A stretch of DNA of 64,000 nt from Sulfopaludibacter sp035606355 (GCA_035606355.1 DATNFO010000075.1:1-64000), one strand, 5' to 3'. Counted from the first letter of the stretch, positions 23,654-33,375 are shown. A program made the numbers and translations. The notes: generated by a model from the sequence alone, not told the origin.

Positions 23654-24481
23654 TTACTCGCTATACCTGATTTCGCCTTGCCTTGCGGTAATCGCCGAGT
23701 AGGCGAGCAGCATCGCTCCCACGGCGAAGAGGCCGAGGATGGCCAGCCATGCGGGAGTGGGGTCGGTTTCGGTGATCATCAGATTGAGCGGCGGCGGCAG
23801 CGGAACCTCCACCGGGCAGAGGTTACGCAAGTAAAAAATCACGCTGATCTTCTTCAGCAGGCTCGGCAGGAACGGGTTGATGCCTTCCCACACGAACACT
23901 ACCGCGGCTGGAATCATCGGATTGCGGAACAGAATTCCGCAGGTGAGGAACACGGCGCCGTAGCCGATACACGCCAGGGCGGTGACGGTGAGGTACCACT
24001 CAAGCTGCGTCAAACCGGGGCCGTGAAAGATGTAATCGTTGTACAGCGCGCCCCAATGCCTGCCGATCAACAGGAAGGACGCAGCCACGCTGAACAGGAA
24101 GAGCACCAGCGCGACAGCCACACCACTCAAATATTTGCCGAGCACCAGCACCTCGCGCCGTACGGGCGTCAGGTAGTAGTAATGCAGCGTTTTTTCGAGC
24201 ATCTCGCCACGGAAGAGATTGGTGAAGATTCCGACCGCTCCGAAAAAGATGGCGCCGCGCAGAAAGAAGAACTGGAACATAGCGGCGAACGCCACCACGT
24301 CATCGCCGAGCACATGATTGGTATTCGCGCGGCGGACGTTCATTTCGAAAAGCCAGTGCAGGAGACAGAGCACCACAGGTCCGGCGGCAAGGAAATAGAT
24401 CCACCACCCGCGGCGCGAGAGGAAGGTCTTCTTCAATTCGAGCCGGAGAATGCCCGTGAGTTGGCGGCCGACGGAGTTCAT
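23654..24481 (-). CDS. ABC-2 type transporter permease
   Basis: 275 residues with six hydrophobic membrane segments, including RRGWWIYFLAAGPVVLCLLH near the start, the SGVAVALVLFLFSVAASFLL region, and the C-terminal AILGLFAVGAMLLAYSAI. A loop includes RGEMLEKTLHYYYLTPVRRE, a pattern seen in ABC-2 permeases of the drug/antibiotic or gliding type. Its start overlaps the stop of the ATPase gene. Substrate unknown. Confidence 0.75.
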   Translation of the reverse strand: MNSVGRQLTGILRLELKKTFLSRRGWWIYFLAAGPVVLCLLHWLFEMNVRRANTNHVLGDDVVAFAAMFQFFFLRGAIFFGAVGIFTNLFRGEMLEKTLHYYYLTPVRREVLVLGKYLSGVAVALVLFLFSVAASFLLIGRHWGALYNDYIFHGPGLTQLEWYLTVTALACIGYGAVFLTCGILFRNPMIPAAVVFVWEGINPFLPSLLKKISVIFYLRNLCPVEVPLPPPLNLMITETDPTPAWLAILGLFAVGAMLLAYSAITARQGEIRYSE

Positions 24482-25422
24482 ACGGTGGCTCCTTCGCTGC
24501 CGATGAGGTATTGATAAACGGAGTTGACGTCGTCGTCGGCGGGCGCGACGGATTCCACTTCAAAGCCGGCGTCGAGGATCACGCGATTCAGCAGCAGGTA
24601 AAAATTGTCGGCATCGGTGGTGCGCAGTAACAGGCCGCGGCCATCGCGCGATACCTTCGCTTCCACCACGTGGTCCTGCTGAAAGAGGCGCGAGGCAAGC
24701 TCATGCGGACGGTCGCAACGCACTTCAATCTGCATCGGCTGCTCTTTCACTTCGCTGCGCACGCCCTGAATCTCGCCTTCGGCGACCACGTAGCCGTGAC
24801 TGAGCAGGATCACCTGATCGGAGATGCGGTCCACTTCATGCAGAATGTGGCTGGAGACGATCACGTGGCGGCCTTTGCCGCCCCACTCCTGGAACAGGGC
24901 GATGGTTTCCGCGCGCGCCATCGGGTCCAAGCCGTTGAGGGGCTCGTCGAGAACGAGCACTTGCGGATCGTGCGCGATGGCCTGCGCGAGTTTCACGCGC
25001 TGGCGCATTCCTTTGCTATACGATGCCACCGGACGGTTGGCCGCTCCGAACATATTGACGCGTTGCAGCGCGGTGGTGGTCAGCGCTTCGCACTCGGCGT
25101 GCGAATAGCCGTAGAGGCGCAGGAAGGAATAGACAAACTGGAATCCGGTAAGCCCTTTGGGAAAAGCGTCGAATTGGGCGCAATAGCCGAGAATGCGGCA
25201 GAGCTGCTCCGGATGATCGGGCGAAGTTCCCAGCACCGAAAGTTCTCCCTGAGTCGGCCTGATGAGGCCGCACATCAGGTTCATCAGCGTGGTCTTGCCG
25301 GAGCCGTTCGGCCCCACCAGGCTCGTGATGCCCGGCGGAACGGAAAGATTGACTTTGTTGACTCCGAGCACCTCGCCGTAAAAACGCGAGACGTTGGCGA
25401 AGGTGATGAGCTTATCGTTCAT
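24478..25422 (-). CDS. ABC transporter ATPase
   Basis: 314 residues from ATG 25422 (ATGA overlap with the permease stop). Walker A LVGPNGSGKTTL, signature YSKGMRQRVKLAQAI, Walker B VLVLDEPLNGLD and the His switch IVSSHILHEVDR. The C-terminal extension of about 90 residues contains beta-type sequence, common in ABC-2 exporters. It powers the permease at 23654-24481. Substrate cannot be named. Confidence 0.9.
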   Translation of the reverse strand: MNDKLITFANVSRFYGEVLGVNKVNLSVPPGITSLVGPNGSGKTTLMNLMCGLIRPTQGELSVLGTSPDHPEQLCRILGYCAQFDAFPKGLTGFQFVYSFLRLYGYSHAECEALTTTALQRVNMFGAANRPVASYSKGMRQRVKLAQAIAHDPQVLVLDEPLNGLDPMARAETIALFQEWGGKGRHVIVSSHILHEVDRISDQVILLSHGYVVAEGEIQGVRSEVKEQPMQIEVRCDRPHELASRLFQQDHVVEAKVSRDGRGLLLRTTDADNFYLLLNRVILDAGFEVESVAPADDDVNSVYQYLIGSEGATV

Positions 25423-26321
25423 CGCACCACCTCCGCACCGCGAATCTTCCGCCGCAGCATGTACAGGCAAACTCCGCAGAGCACCAGGAGCGCGCCCCAG
25501 CAGCACCACAAAGGAAGCTCTTCGCCCTGCGTGACGCGAAAGAAGACCGCTCCGTTGGTGGTGGCGTTGCTGCCTTCGAACAAATAAACCCAGACCTGGC
25601 CGACCAGGTCGCTGATTTCGAGCAGGTGTCCCCATTTGGTCCGCTGCACGGCGTCAATGGTTGCGCCGAAGGCCGCGGCTACGAAGAACACTCCGAACAT
25701 CAGCGCGCCGGCCGCGGGTTTCCATTTCACCCACGCGGAGAGCGCCAAGGCGAGCAGCGCCAGCACAACGATCCAGACCCAGGAAGCGATGAAGATGCCG
25801 CTGGCAAGCCGGGAATTCGCGCTCACCCACGTCCAGCCTTCCAAATATCCCTGCAACAGGAATAAAAGAAGTCCGGGCACCCAGGTCATCAGCGAGAGCA
25901 GGATAGCAAGCACGGACATCTTGCCGAACACGTACTCGACACGCGAAAACGGGCGCGCCAGATAGAGCGATAGCGCATTATTGGCGAGGTCCGGCGAGAT
26001 CAATCCCGGCCCGACAAACGCCGCCATGAACAGCGCGAGCATGCTCTGCCAGCCCAGCATGTTCAGAAAGAACGTGACGTTGATGGAGATCAGTTGCTGC
26101 GCCGCCTGTGCATTGAAGACGCGCAGCGCGCTGGCATTGTGCTGCAGATAAATGAGCAGCGCGCAAACCAGCGGGTAGAGAAATGACGCAATGAAGAAAA
26201 TGGTGAGAAACCGGCTGCGGTGCAAGTCTTCAAAGGAATACCGCGGCAGCACGAGGAGCCGGCGCCATCCGGGCGTGAGCCGGCCTTCGTACGGCCGGTA
26301 GGTTTTCTTATAAACGGCCAC
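25419..26321 (-). CDS. ABC-2 type transporter permease
   Basis: 300 residues with about six membrane segments: RFLTIFFIASFLYPLVCALL, the NMLGWQSMLALFMAAFVGPG region, and WIVVLALLALALSAWVKW. The loop SLYLARPFSRVEYVFGKMSV is typical of ABC-2 permeases of the gliding/NosY kind. Overlaps the next ATPase gene by 14 bases and the previous by four. The second module of a two-pair transporter. Confidence 0.75.
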   Translation of the reverse strand: MAVYKKTYRPYEGRLTPGWRRLLVLPRYSFEDLHRSRFLTIFFIASFLYPLVCALLIYLQHNASALRVFNAQAAQQLISINVTFFLNMLGWQSMLALFMAAFVGPGLISPDLANNALSLYLARPFSRVEYVFGKMSVLAILLSLMTWVPGLLLFLLQGYLEGWTWVSANSRLASGIFIASWVWIVVLALLALALSAWVKWKPAAGALMFGVFFVAAAFGATIDAVQRTKWGHLLEISDLVGQVWVYLFEGSNATTNGAVFFRVTQGEELPLWCCWGALLVLCGVCLYMLRRKIRGAEVVR

Positions 26322-27240
26322 CGGGCGCCTCCATGGCTTTCAGGAAAATGTCTTCGAGCGAATCGCGCTTGTGGTTCAGCCGCCGGATCTGAACGTTCTG
26401 GCTGGCGGCGATCTCGAACAACTCGCGGAGGGCCAGGCCCTCCGGCAGAATCAGCTTGATACGTCCTTGTGCTCCGATAGCCGTCTGGCAGCCCAGGCGC
26501 TCGACGGCGTGCAGGAAATCGCCATTTGTGCCGCCGCGGGTTTCCAGTTCCAGGAAGCGGCGATTGGAGCGGCGCTCCTCTTCTAAATTGCAAAAGGCGG
26601 CGATCTCTCCGTCTTTGAGAATGAGGGCCTGGTCGCAGCACTCTTCCACATCGCGCAGCAGGTGCGAGGAGAGGACGATGTGCAGGTCGCCGCGATCGCG
26701 AATTTCCTGAATCAACTGAATCATGCGCAGACGGGCCGGCGGATCGAGACCGTTGGTCGGCTCATCCAGAAAGACCAGCTTGGGACCGTGCACGATGGCC
26801 TGCGCGAGCTTCGCCGACTGCTTCATGCCGAGCGAATATGTGCCGAGATTGCGATACCGGACCTCGCCGAGCCCGACATAGAAGAATGCTTCGTGAGCGC
26901 GCTCCAGGGCAGCTTCCGGCGGCACGCCGCTCAACTCTGCCATCAGGCGGACCATGTGCACGCCGGACATTGATGCGATAAACGCGTCGTTTTCCGGCAT
27001 GAAGCCGACGAGTGAACGAATGGCCCGGGCTTCCGTGCGCACATCGCGCCCCAGGATGCGCGCTGTGCCGGAAGAAGGTTTATGAAACCCGAGCAGCGTG
27101 TTCAGCAGGGTGGACTTTCCTGCGCCGTTCGGCCCCAGCAGGCCGATGCAGCGTCCGGTGAGCGCCGCCGAAAGACGCTTGAGGATGGTGCGGGGGCCGA
27201 AGCGGACCTCCAGGCCGTCCAACTCAATCACTGGTTGCAT
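26308..27240 (-). CDS. ABC transporter ATPase
   Basis: 310 residues: Walker A LLGPNGAGKSTLL, signature YSLGMKQSAKLAQAI, Walker B LVFLDEPTNGLD, and IVLSSHLLRDVEE. It is the first gene of the four-gene transporter operon. The C-terminal region (ERLGCQTAIGAQGRIKLILP) is a beta-type extension. It should pair with the permease at 25419-26321. The tight overlaps suggest that the two ATPase-permease pairs work as one complex or on a common substrate. Confidence 0.88.
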   Translation of the reverse strand: MQPVIELDGLEVRFGPRTILKRLSAALTGRCIGLLGPNGAGKSTLLNTLLGFHKPSSGTARILGRDVRTEARAIRSLVGFMPENDAFIASMSGVHMVRLMAELSGVPPEAALERAHEAFFYVGLGEVRYRNLGTYSLGMKQSAKLAQAIVHGPKLVFLDEPTNGLDPPARLRMIQLIQEIRDRGDLHIVLSSHLLRDVEECCDQALILKDGEIAAFCNLEEERRSNRRFLELETRGGTNGDFLHAVERLGCQTAIGAQGRIKLILPEGLALRELFEIAASQNVQIRRLNHKRDSLEDIFLKAMEAPGGRL

Positions 27241-27289
27241 TATTTAACGATACGGCTTTCGAGGTTCGGATGTTCCAACAGGGTCCGCC

Positions 27290-29716
27290 TTATCTTCGCT
27301 GCGGAGCTGCGCCGATAAATTGCTGCATCGGCACCATGGAACCGACGAGCCCGGCGACGTTTCCGCTCATGAAGTTGGTGAGGGCTTCGCCGAGCACATT
27401 GCTGTTGCCGGCGACGGTGATGCGATCCGGTTCTCCGTACGCCGCGATCATCGTCGGCTTGAGGTTGCCGAGGCGCTGTAGCGTCTCCTGCTGCTGCTTG
27501 TTGACGGGGCCGAACAGGCCGGCGAATCCGGCGAGAGGCGCCAGCGTGGTGCCCAGGTTTTCATAGAGCAGCGCGGAAAAATCGGCATGCCGGTCCCGCG
27601 GCGTCATGGAGGTGAACTTCGAAGCGTGGGAAACCGACAATCCAGTGGACCTCACTTGGAGAGCACGGGAGACCAGATCCCGAGTGGGTGCCGCTATGAG
27701 GTAACCGTCGGCGAATGTGTAGTGCGCTTCGGCGAGGGGGCCGGCGCCGGAAAGTACAATGGAGTAAAAGGTCCGGCCGGAGACGGTCTCCTGACCGAGC
27801 TCGAGGCTTCGATGGCCCGTCCTGACGGCTTCGGCATTGTATGCAGCGGCGTGGTTCTGCAACGCCGCCTGCACCCGGGCGGGGTTATAGACTTCGGCGA
27901 CCAGTTTCCATGACGGCACAGGGAAAGCCGGCCCATCGAGTGACACTGCAACTTCGCCACCCAAAGCGGAAGCGAAATCGGACCCGACGGCGAGGTTCTG
28001 ATGGAAGAGGTTGCCGAGGGCCTCGACGACCGCCGCGGGACGCTGCGCGATGAACGCCGCCACTACCGTTGCGTCCTGCGAAATGAATTCGAGCGAGCCC
28101 ATGGGAGCGGGCGCTGCAAGCCACGCGGCCATTCCGCTGCGCTCTCCCGCGAAGCCGAGAGAAGCGCTGGCCTCCATCTGATGGTTGACCTCTTTTTGTT
28201 CGGCAATAAAATAACGTCCGGTGGCCGGGCCTTGCGCGCCCAGGTCCGCGGCGAATAGAATACCGGCGCCATCGTCGTATACGTCCGCGATGCGGTTGTA
28301 GAACGGAGTGCCGCGGAAGCTGCCGCTGGCATTATCGAGCGCAGGCGCGAAGCGATTGACGGCGTCCGCCACGGGGCCGAAGACCACCAGACCGTTGCGC
28401 GATTGGAGGGGCAGCGGCAGACCCTGAGCCTTCAGAAAATCCGCGAAACCGTCACGCTTTACTTCGGCGAAAAAGAGGGGAGCATCCACGTCGCCCTTGG
28501 GCGACCTGGTCACGACGATGGCGATTTCAGACCCCAGATATTCGCTGGCGGCCCTGAGCTTCTCGACGATGGCGAGGGCTCCGGCGGCATGCCGCGGAAG
28601 CAATCCACTGAGTTCGGGATTCCGATCCATCTTCTGCTGGAAAACGGTCTCGGCATTGGCGAGATAGCCCGCAAGATTGGGAATGCTGGCGTAGAACGCG
28701 GTATTCGCCGGCAGGCGATCCAGCAGGCTGCTGGAGTAGCGCAGGTCCGGCAGATGAATCTGTCCGACTCCATTGCGAAGGGCAGCGAGCTGTTGCGTGT
28801 AGCGGTCGCGATTGCGGCTCCAGGAGATATCTTCCTTCACGGACTCGGGTTCGAGCTCCGCGGTGGTGACCGTCTGATCGCCCGGGTGCAACACGCGGTC
28901 CGTATTGTTTTGAGTGACGTGGACTTCGCCTTGCACCACCGAAACGCGCGACCCCTTCACGCCGGAGGTGACGCCGAAGACCGTGCCGGTCACGGCCACG
29001 CGGCAATCGCCGGTTTCGACATAGAGGTGACTCTTGCGGCGATGCGCCGCCTGCACGATGATGCTGCCGCGTCCCAGCCGCACGGTGAGATCGGCGGCGG
29101 AATGCGCGGTAGTCAGGCTGGAACGCTCGCGCAGTTCGACTACGGAACCGTCGCGCAGCTCCAGCATCGCGGTGGAATCCTTGGCAGTGCGCAGCTCAAC
29201 GCCTTCGGGCAACGGCTGACCGGCTGCAAGCGCGTGAATGCCATCGGCGGAGACTTCGAACAGAGTGCCGTTGACGCTCTGTATGACGGCGTGGCCGGTG
29301 GGTTCGCCGAAGCGATCGTACGCCAGCCAGACGGAGATACCGGCGGCGGCAATCACGGCCGCGGCTGCCGCCCAGCGAACGTTGAAGGTGGACTTGCGAA
29401 CCACGGGGCGCGCGGGCATGACCGACACCCGCCCTTCATAAACCCGGCGGCAGGCGACGCATTCGTGAAGGTGGTCGCGGAGCAGCGTTGCCCGATCTTC
29501 GGAAAGGCGGCCGGCTTTGAAATCCGGGATGAGGGCCTGGAAGCCCTCACAGCCGCGAATTGCTTCGCCATCGGCAGCGCCGGCGACGGCAGCGGAGAGC
29601 CGGGCCCAGCCGCGATCGGCGGCGGCGGCAACTGCGACGTCACCAGGATCGGCGGCGCGCAGTTCCTGAAGAGCCTGCTCCAGCATGGAATCGTTAAACG
29701 TGTTTTCCGGGGTCAT
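27290..29716 (-). CDS. Zinc-finger anti-sigma / FecR-domain membrane protein with large periplasmic domain
   Basis: 808 residues. The N-terminal part carries a zinc-finger-type HECVACRR cluster (about residues 88-96) like anti-sigma factors. One membrane helix follows (RWAAAAAVIAAAGISVWLAY, near 115-135), then a FecR domain (AGQPLPEGVELRTAKDSTAM and CRVAVTGTVFGV, near 160-260). The remaining 500 residues are a large extracytoplasmic region with repeated LPANTAFYASIPN-type stretches, similar in feel to DUF3352-like proteins. ATGA overlap with the ECF sigma gene upstream suggests that it controls that sigma factor. Confidence 0.75.
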   Translation of the reverse strand: MTPENTFNDSMLEQALQELRAADPGDVAVAAAADRGWARLSAAVAGAADGEAIRGCEGFQALIPDFKAGRLSEDRATLLRDHLHECVACRRVYEGRVSVMPARPVVRKSTFNVRWAAAAAVIAAAGISVWLAYDRFGEPTGHAVIQSVNGTLFEVSADGIHALAAGQPLPEGVELRTAKDSTAMLELRDGSVVELRERSSLTTAHSAADLTVRLGRGSIIVQAAHRRKSHLYVETGDCRVAVTGTVFGVTSGVKGSRVSVVQGEVHVTQNNTDRVLHPGDQTVTTAELEPESVKEDISWSRNRDRYTQQLAALRNGVGQIHLPDLRYSSSLLDRLPANTAFYASIPNLAGYLANAETVFQQKMDRNPELSGLLPRHAAGALAIVEKLRAASEYLGSEIAIVVTRSPKGDVDAPLFFAEVKRDGFADFLKAQGLPLPLQSRNGLVVFGPVADAVNRFAPALDNASGSFRGTPFYNRIADVYDDGAGILFAADLGAQGPATGRYFIAEQKEVNHQMEASASLGFAGERSGMAAWLAAPAPMGSLEFISQDATVVAAFIAQRPAAVVEALGNLFHQNLAVGSDFASALGGEVAVSLDGPAFPVPSWKLVAEVYNPARVQAALQNHAAAYNAEAVRTGHRSLELGQETVSGRTFYSIVLSGAGPLAEAHYTFADGYLIAAPTRDLVSRALQVRSTGLSVSHASKFTSMTPRDRHADFSALLYENLGTTLAPLAGFAGLFGPVNKQQQETLQRLGNLKPTMIAAYGEPDRITVAGNSNVLGEALTNFMSGNVAGLVGSMVPMQQFIGAAPQRR

Positions 29717-30276
29717 GCTACACCTCCGAGCTCGGCGCGGAATTCTTTTTCCAGGCGGTCGCGCGTGCGGGAGAGGGTCACCGCAACGGTACCGGGAGTG
29801 GTGTTCAGAATACGGGCGATTTCGGGATTATCCTTTCCATCGAAGAAGCGCAGCATGAACATTTCCGCGATGCGCGGATTGAGGCGGGCCAAGGCGCCGC
29901 GGAGCCACTCGCGGATCTCTCCGGAGCTTTGTACGCGATCGGGGTTGCGATGCGGCGCTTCGGCGAGAACGGGCTCCAGATCGTCCAGCGGAACGTTGCG
30001 TATGTTCTGGCGGGAGCGCACCAGGTCTAGCGCGGCGTTGACGGCGGCGCGGTGAAGGAAACTCGCCATGTTGCCGACGGGTTGGGATTCAGGGGCGCGC
30101 TTCACCATTCGTAGAAAAACGGTCTGAACGACATCTTCGGCATCGGTGGCATTCCCGCAGACGCGATACGCGGCACGGTAAACCAGCGCGTGATGCTCGC
30201 GGAAGATTCGCTCCAGATCCGATAAGTCTGGTGGGGCCGTTTGCGAAGGATCAGCCATTAGCGCAGTCGCTTTCAT
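29713..30276 (-). CDS. RNA polymerase ECF sigma factor
   Basis: 187 residues with region 2 (LERIFREHHALVYRAAYRVC then GNATDAEDVVQTVFLRMV) and region 4 (MLRFFDGKDNPEIARILNTT then GTVAVTLSRTRDRLEKEF), the ECF layout. It lies directly upstream of a zinc-finger/FecR membrane protein gene (ATGA), the usual sigma/anti-sigma pair. Genes under its control are not visible here. An ATG at 30258 is a possible shorter start. Confidence 0.9.
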   Translation of the reverse strand: MKATALMADPSQTAPPDLSDLERIFREHHALVYRAAYRVCGNATDAEDVVQTVFLRMVKRAPESQPVGNMASFLHRAAVNAALDLVRSRQNIRNVPLDDLEPVLAEAPHRNPDRVQSSGEIREWLRGALARLNPRIAEMFMLRFFDGKDNPEIARILNTTPGTVAVTLSRTRDRLEKEFRAELGGVA

Positions 30277-30341
30277 GCTATCAGGGCTCTTCGATGGAGG
30301 GACGCGCGGAGGAGCCTTGCGTTAACACTGCGTAACGATAT

Positions 30342-30372
30342 AAAAAAAGCTCCACGCGATGAGGCGTGGAGC
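30342..30372 (-). terminator. Rho-independent terminator for korAB
   Basis: On the minus strand GCTCCACGC (30364-30372) and GCGTGGAGC (30349-30357) form a 9-base stem with a 6-base loop, followed by a run of seven T. It lies 119 bases downstream of the korB stop. A second weak stem (TCTGTC/GACAGA, 30390-30410) lies on the korB side of it. Confidence 0.85.
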
Positions 30373-30490
30373 ATGGAGGTCTAAAACAATCTGTCTCGGA
30401 GGATGACAGACCGTGATGATCTTAACATCCGCGTATTGACAAATCAATACGAAACCCATCGTCCCGGAGGGGGGATAGGTACCGTTAACA

Positions 30491-31534
30491 CTATCTGAGC
30501 TCCTCCATTGCCTGTTCCAACACCGCAGCTGAGGGGCGGATTTTCGATTCAGGCAGGGTCGCGAGTGGCTGGTCAGCCAGGTTCAGCAGTTCCGTAAAGG
30601 TCGGCTTTTCGGTATTGACGTAGAGTACTCCGGTGAGAACTTCGCCTTTGGATTCAGCCGATTCCAGAGCAGCGAGGGCGCCGAACTTGTCCTTCGGGTT
30701 GTAATCCCGGTGCAGCTTCCGGATGCGCAGGTGCGAGCCATCGTGCAATTGCACGTCGGTGGCTTCGCCTTCGGGGATGTCCACGGAGATATCTTCGAAG
30801 AAAGGAACGAAGTCGAGCTCGTGAAGTACGGCTTCGTGTTCTTTCATATACCCGTAGCTCTTGGTTGAGCCTACGTGGTCATTGAACGTAACGCATGGCG
30901 AAATGACGTCGATAACGCTGAGGCCATTGTGCGCGATGGCGGTCTTTAAGATTGCCTGAAGCTGTCTTTTATCGCCGCTGAAGGAACGTGCCACGAAAGT
31001 GGCGCCCCATTTGAGGGCGAGGGCGCAGCAGTCGAAGGGCGGCAGATCATTCGGCGTGCCCGTCTTCAGGGTTGAGCCAAGGTCTGCCGTGGCCGAAAAC
31101 TGGCCCTTGGTGAGGCCGTAAACGCCATTGTTTTCGATGATGTAGATCAGCGGCATGTTGCGGCGGACCAGGTGCATGAACTGGCCGATGCCGATGGAAG
31201 CCGTATCCCCGTCGCCGGTGACTCCGAGGCCCATCATGGTGCGATTGGCGAGCAGCGCGCCGGTGGCGATAGCGGGCATGCGCCCGTGGACGCCATTGAA
31301 TCCATGCGCCAGCCCGAGGAAGTAGGCCGGCGACTTCGACGAGCAGCCGATGCCCGAAAATTTGGCGACGGTAAACGGGTCCACCCCGAGCTCATAGAAG
31401 CATTCCACAATGCGCTCGCTGATGGCGTTGTGTCCGCAGCCGGCACACAGGGTGGTCCTGCTGCCTTTGTAATTGAGGACTTCCAGCCCGAGGCGGTTGA
31501 CCTTTTTGGGCGGGGGAGTAACGGTGGCGCTCAT
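30491..31534 (-). CDS. korB: 2-oxoacid:ferredoxin oxidoreductase beta subunit
   Basis: 347 residues. The TPP- and cluster-binding subunit: TTLCAGCGHNAISERIVECF with the 4Fe-4S cysteines, GIGCSSKSPAYFLG, GVTGDGDTASIGIGQFMHLV and IIENNGVYGLTKGQFS. Decarboxylates a 2-oxoacid (2-oxoglutarate most likely) and passes electrons to ferredoxin, feeding the TCA cycle or reductive reactions. Overlaps korA by four bases (31531-31534). Confidence 0.9.
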   Translation of the reverse strand: MSATVTPPPKKVNRLGLEVLNYKGSRTTLCAGCGHNAISERIVECFYELGVDPFTVAKFSGIGCSSKSPAYFLGLAHGFNGVHGRMPAIATGALLANRTMMGLGVTGDGDTASIGIGQFMHLVRRNMPLIYIIENNGVYGLTKGQFSATADLGSTLKTGTPNDLPPFDCCALALKWGATFVARSFSGDKRQLQAILKTAIAHNGLSVIDVISPCVTFNDHVGSTKSYGYMKEHEAVLHELDFVPFFEDISVDIPEGEATDVQLHDGSHLRIRKLHRDYNPKDKFGALAALESAESKGEVLTGVLYVNTEKPTFTELLNLADQPLATLPESKIRPSAAVLEQAMEELR

Positions 31535-33375
31535 TTGCCCTCCTGTTTGACGATCTCATCGGTGACGGTGCGCGCATCCAGCGGCAAACCGCCGTAATAG
31601 CGGACGCTGCGCAGCTTGGCGAGCAGCTCCACCGGATATTCCAGGCGCATCAGCCCGAGCAGTTGGGCATCGCGGTTCTGGTCGACGACGTAGACACGGT
31701 CATGGCGGCGAATGAAGTCGGCCAGGTGCGGAGTGAAGGGATAGGCCTTCAGCCGCAGATAGCTGGCTTCAATATCGTATTCGGCTCTCAACTGGTCCAC
31801 GCTTTCCCGAACGGCGTAGTCGCTGGTGCCGATAGCAACGAAGCCGATCTTCGCCTTCCCGTTGATATTGACTACCGGCTCGGGAACGTGGCTGCGCATG
31901 ACCTCAAACTTGTGCGCGAGGCGGTCCATGTTGTTGATGTAATCGTCTTCGCGCTCGGTGTATTGGGCCTTGTCGTTGTGGCCGCTGCCACGCGTAAAAT
32001 AAGCGGCTTTTTCGTGGCGCGTGCCCGGGAGCGTACGGTAGCCGACGCCATCGCCATCCACATCTTTGTAGCGCGCAAAACCACCGAGCTTCTGCAGATC
32101 TTCGGCGTCCAGCACCTTGCCGCGATTGATGGGCTTGGTGGGGTACGCAAATGGATCCGCCATCCAGTTGTTCATGCCGAGATCCAGGTCCGTCATGACG
32201 AAGACGGGGGTCTGGAACTTCTCGGCGAACTCGAAGGCTTCCATGGAAAGCGTGAAGCACTCCTCGGGCGAGCACGGGAAGAACAGCGGATGCTTGGTAT
32301 CGCCGTGGGAGAGGAAGGCGGTGGTGAGCAGGTCGCCCTGCTGCGTGCGGGTGGGCAGACCGGTGGACGGCCCCACGCGCTCCACGTCAAAGACGACCGT
32401 CGGGATTTCCGCGTAATAGCCGAGCCCGATGAATTCGCTCATGAGCGAGATGCCGGGACCGGCAGTAGCGGTCATGGACCGGGCGCCGGCCCATCCGCCT
32501 CCGAGAGCCATCCCGATGCTGGCGAGTTCATCTTCCGCCTGGACGATCGCGTAAGTAGCTTTGCCCGTTTCCGGGTCCATGCGGAAGCGGCGCATATAGC
32601 CGATGAGGCTTTCGACGAGCGAGGACGATGGCGTAATGGGATACCACGTGACAACAGTGACACCGGCGAACATGGCGCCCAGCGCGCACGCGGAATTGCC
32701 ATCAATGATGATCTTGCCGGCCGTGGCGTTCATACGCTCGACGCGGAACGGATCGGATTTTTTGAGATTCGCGGAGGCGAAATCGTAGCCTGCCTGGGCG
32801 GCCCCCCAGTTCAGGTCGGCGGCTTTGGCTTTCTTTTTGCCGAACTGTTTGACGAGGGCTTTGCGCACCTCGGTCATATCGATATCGAGAAGTTGGGCCA
32901 CGACCCCGTCGTAGATCATGTTGCGCACGAGCTTGCGCAGCTTCGCCTCGGGACACACCGGTCCGACGAGCTTGTCGAAGGGGACTGGATAAAAGTGCAA
33001 ATCGTTGCGCAGTTCGCTGAGCTTCAGCGGCTCATCGTAGACGACGGCAGCGCCGGCATCCAGCTTCATGACATCTTCGCGCGCAGTCTCCGGGTTCATG
33101 GCGACCAGAAAATCGATCTCCTTGCGGCGACCGATGTATCCGTGCTTGCTGGCGCGGATGGTAAACCAGGTCGGCAGGCCGGCGATATTGGACGGGAACA
33201 TATTTTTTCCCGACACCGGAATACCCATCTGGAACAGCGATCGCATGAGGACGGTATTGGCGGTCTGGCTGCCTGAACCGTTGACGGTGGCGACTTGAAT
33301 GCTGAAGTCGTTGACTACCGAATGAATGGCCTCGCGGGATACCGGTTCGGCCGGGGATACCTCTAATGTAGACAT
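31531..33375 (-). CDS. korA: 2-oxoacid:ferredoxin oxidoreductase alpha (gamma-alpha fusion) subunit
   Basis: 614 residues, the length of the fused gamma-alpha form found in many aerobic bacteria. The first 180 residues are the gamma domain (TVNGSGSQTANTVLMRSLFQ, then GIPVSGKNMFPSNI), followed by the alpha pyrimidine-binding domain (GNSACALGAMFAGVTVVTWY and PITPSSSLVESL) and YYAEIPTVVFDVERVGPSTG, LPTRTQQGDL. Acts with KorB as one complex. Minus-strand TATAAT (33427-33432) with no good -35 lies upstream of the start. Which oxoacid is used is not proven by sequence. Confidence 0.9.
   Translation of the reverse strand: MSTLEVSPAEPVSREAIHSVVNDFSIQVATVNGSGSQTANTVLMRSLFQMGIPVSGKNMFPSNIAGLPTWFTIRASKHGYIGRRKEIDFLVAMNPETAREDVMKLDAGAAVVYDEPLKLSELRNDLHFYPVPFDKLVGPVCPEAKLRKLVRNMIYDGVVAQLLDIDMTEVRKALVKQFGKKKAKAADLNWGAAQAGYDFASANLKKSDPFRVERMNATAGKIIIDGNSACALGAMFAGVTVVTWYPITPSSSLVESLIGYMRRFRMDPETGKATYAIVQAEDELASIGMALGGGWAGARSMTATAGPGISLMSEFIGLGYYAEIPTVVFDVERVGPSTGLPTRTQQGDLLTTAFLSHGDTKHPLFFPCSPEECFTLSMEAFEFAEKFQTPVFVMTDLDLGMNNWMADPFAYPTKPINRGKVLDAEDLQKLGGFARYKDVDGDGVGYRTLPGTRHEKAAYFTRGSGHNDKAQYTEREDDYINNMDRLAHKFEVMRSHVPEPVVNINGKAKIGFVAIGTSDYAVRESVDQLRAEYDIEASYLRLKAYPFTPHLADFIRRHDRVYVVDQNRDAQLLGLMRLEYPVELLAKLRSVRYYGGLPLDARTVTDEIVKQEGK

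Noticed and set aside
28403..30055. 550-codon plus-strand reading frame opposite the FecR and sigma genes
   Set aside because: It is antisense to two well-supported genes and has no recognisable protein pattern; high-G+C codon use makes such frames common.
31663..33276. 537-codon plus-strand reading frame opposite korA
   Set aside because: Antisense to a certain gene, with no domain.
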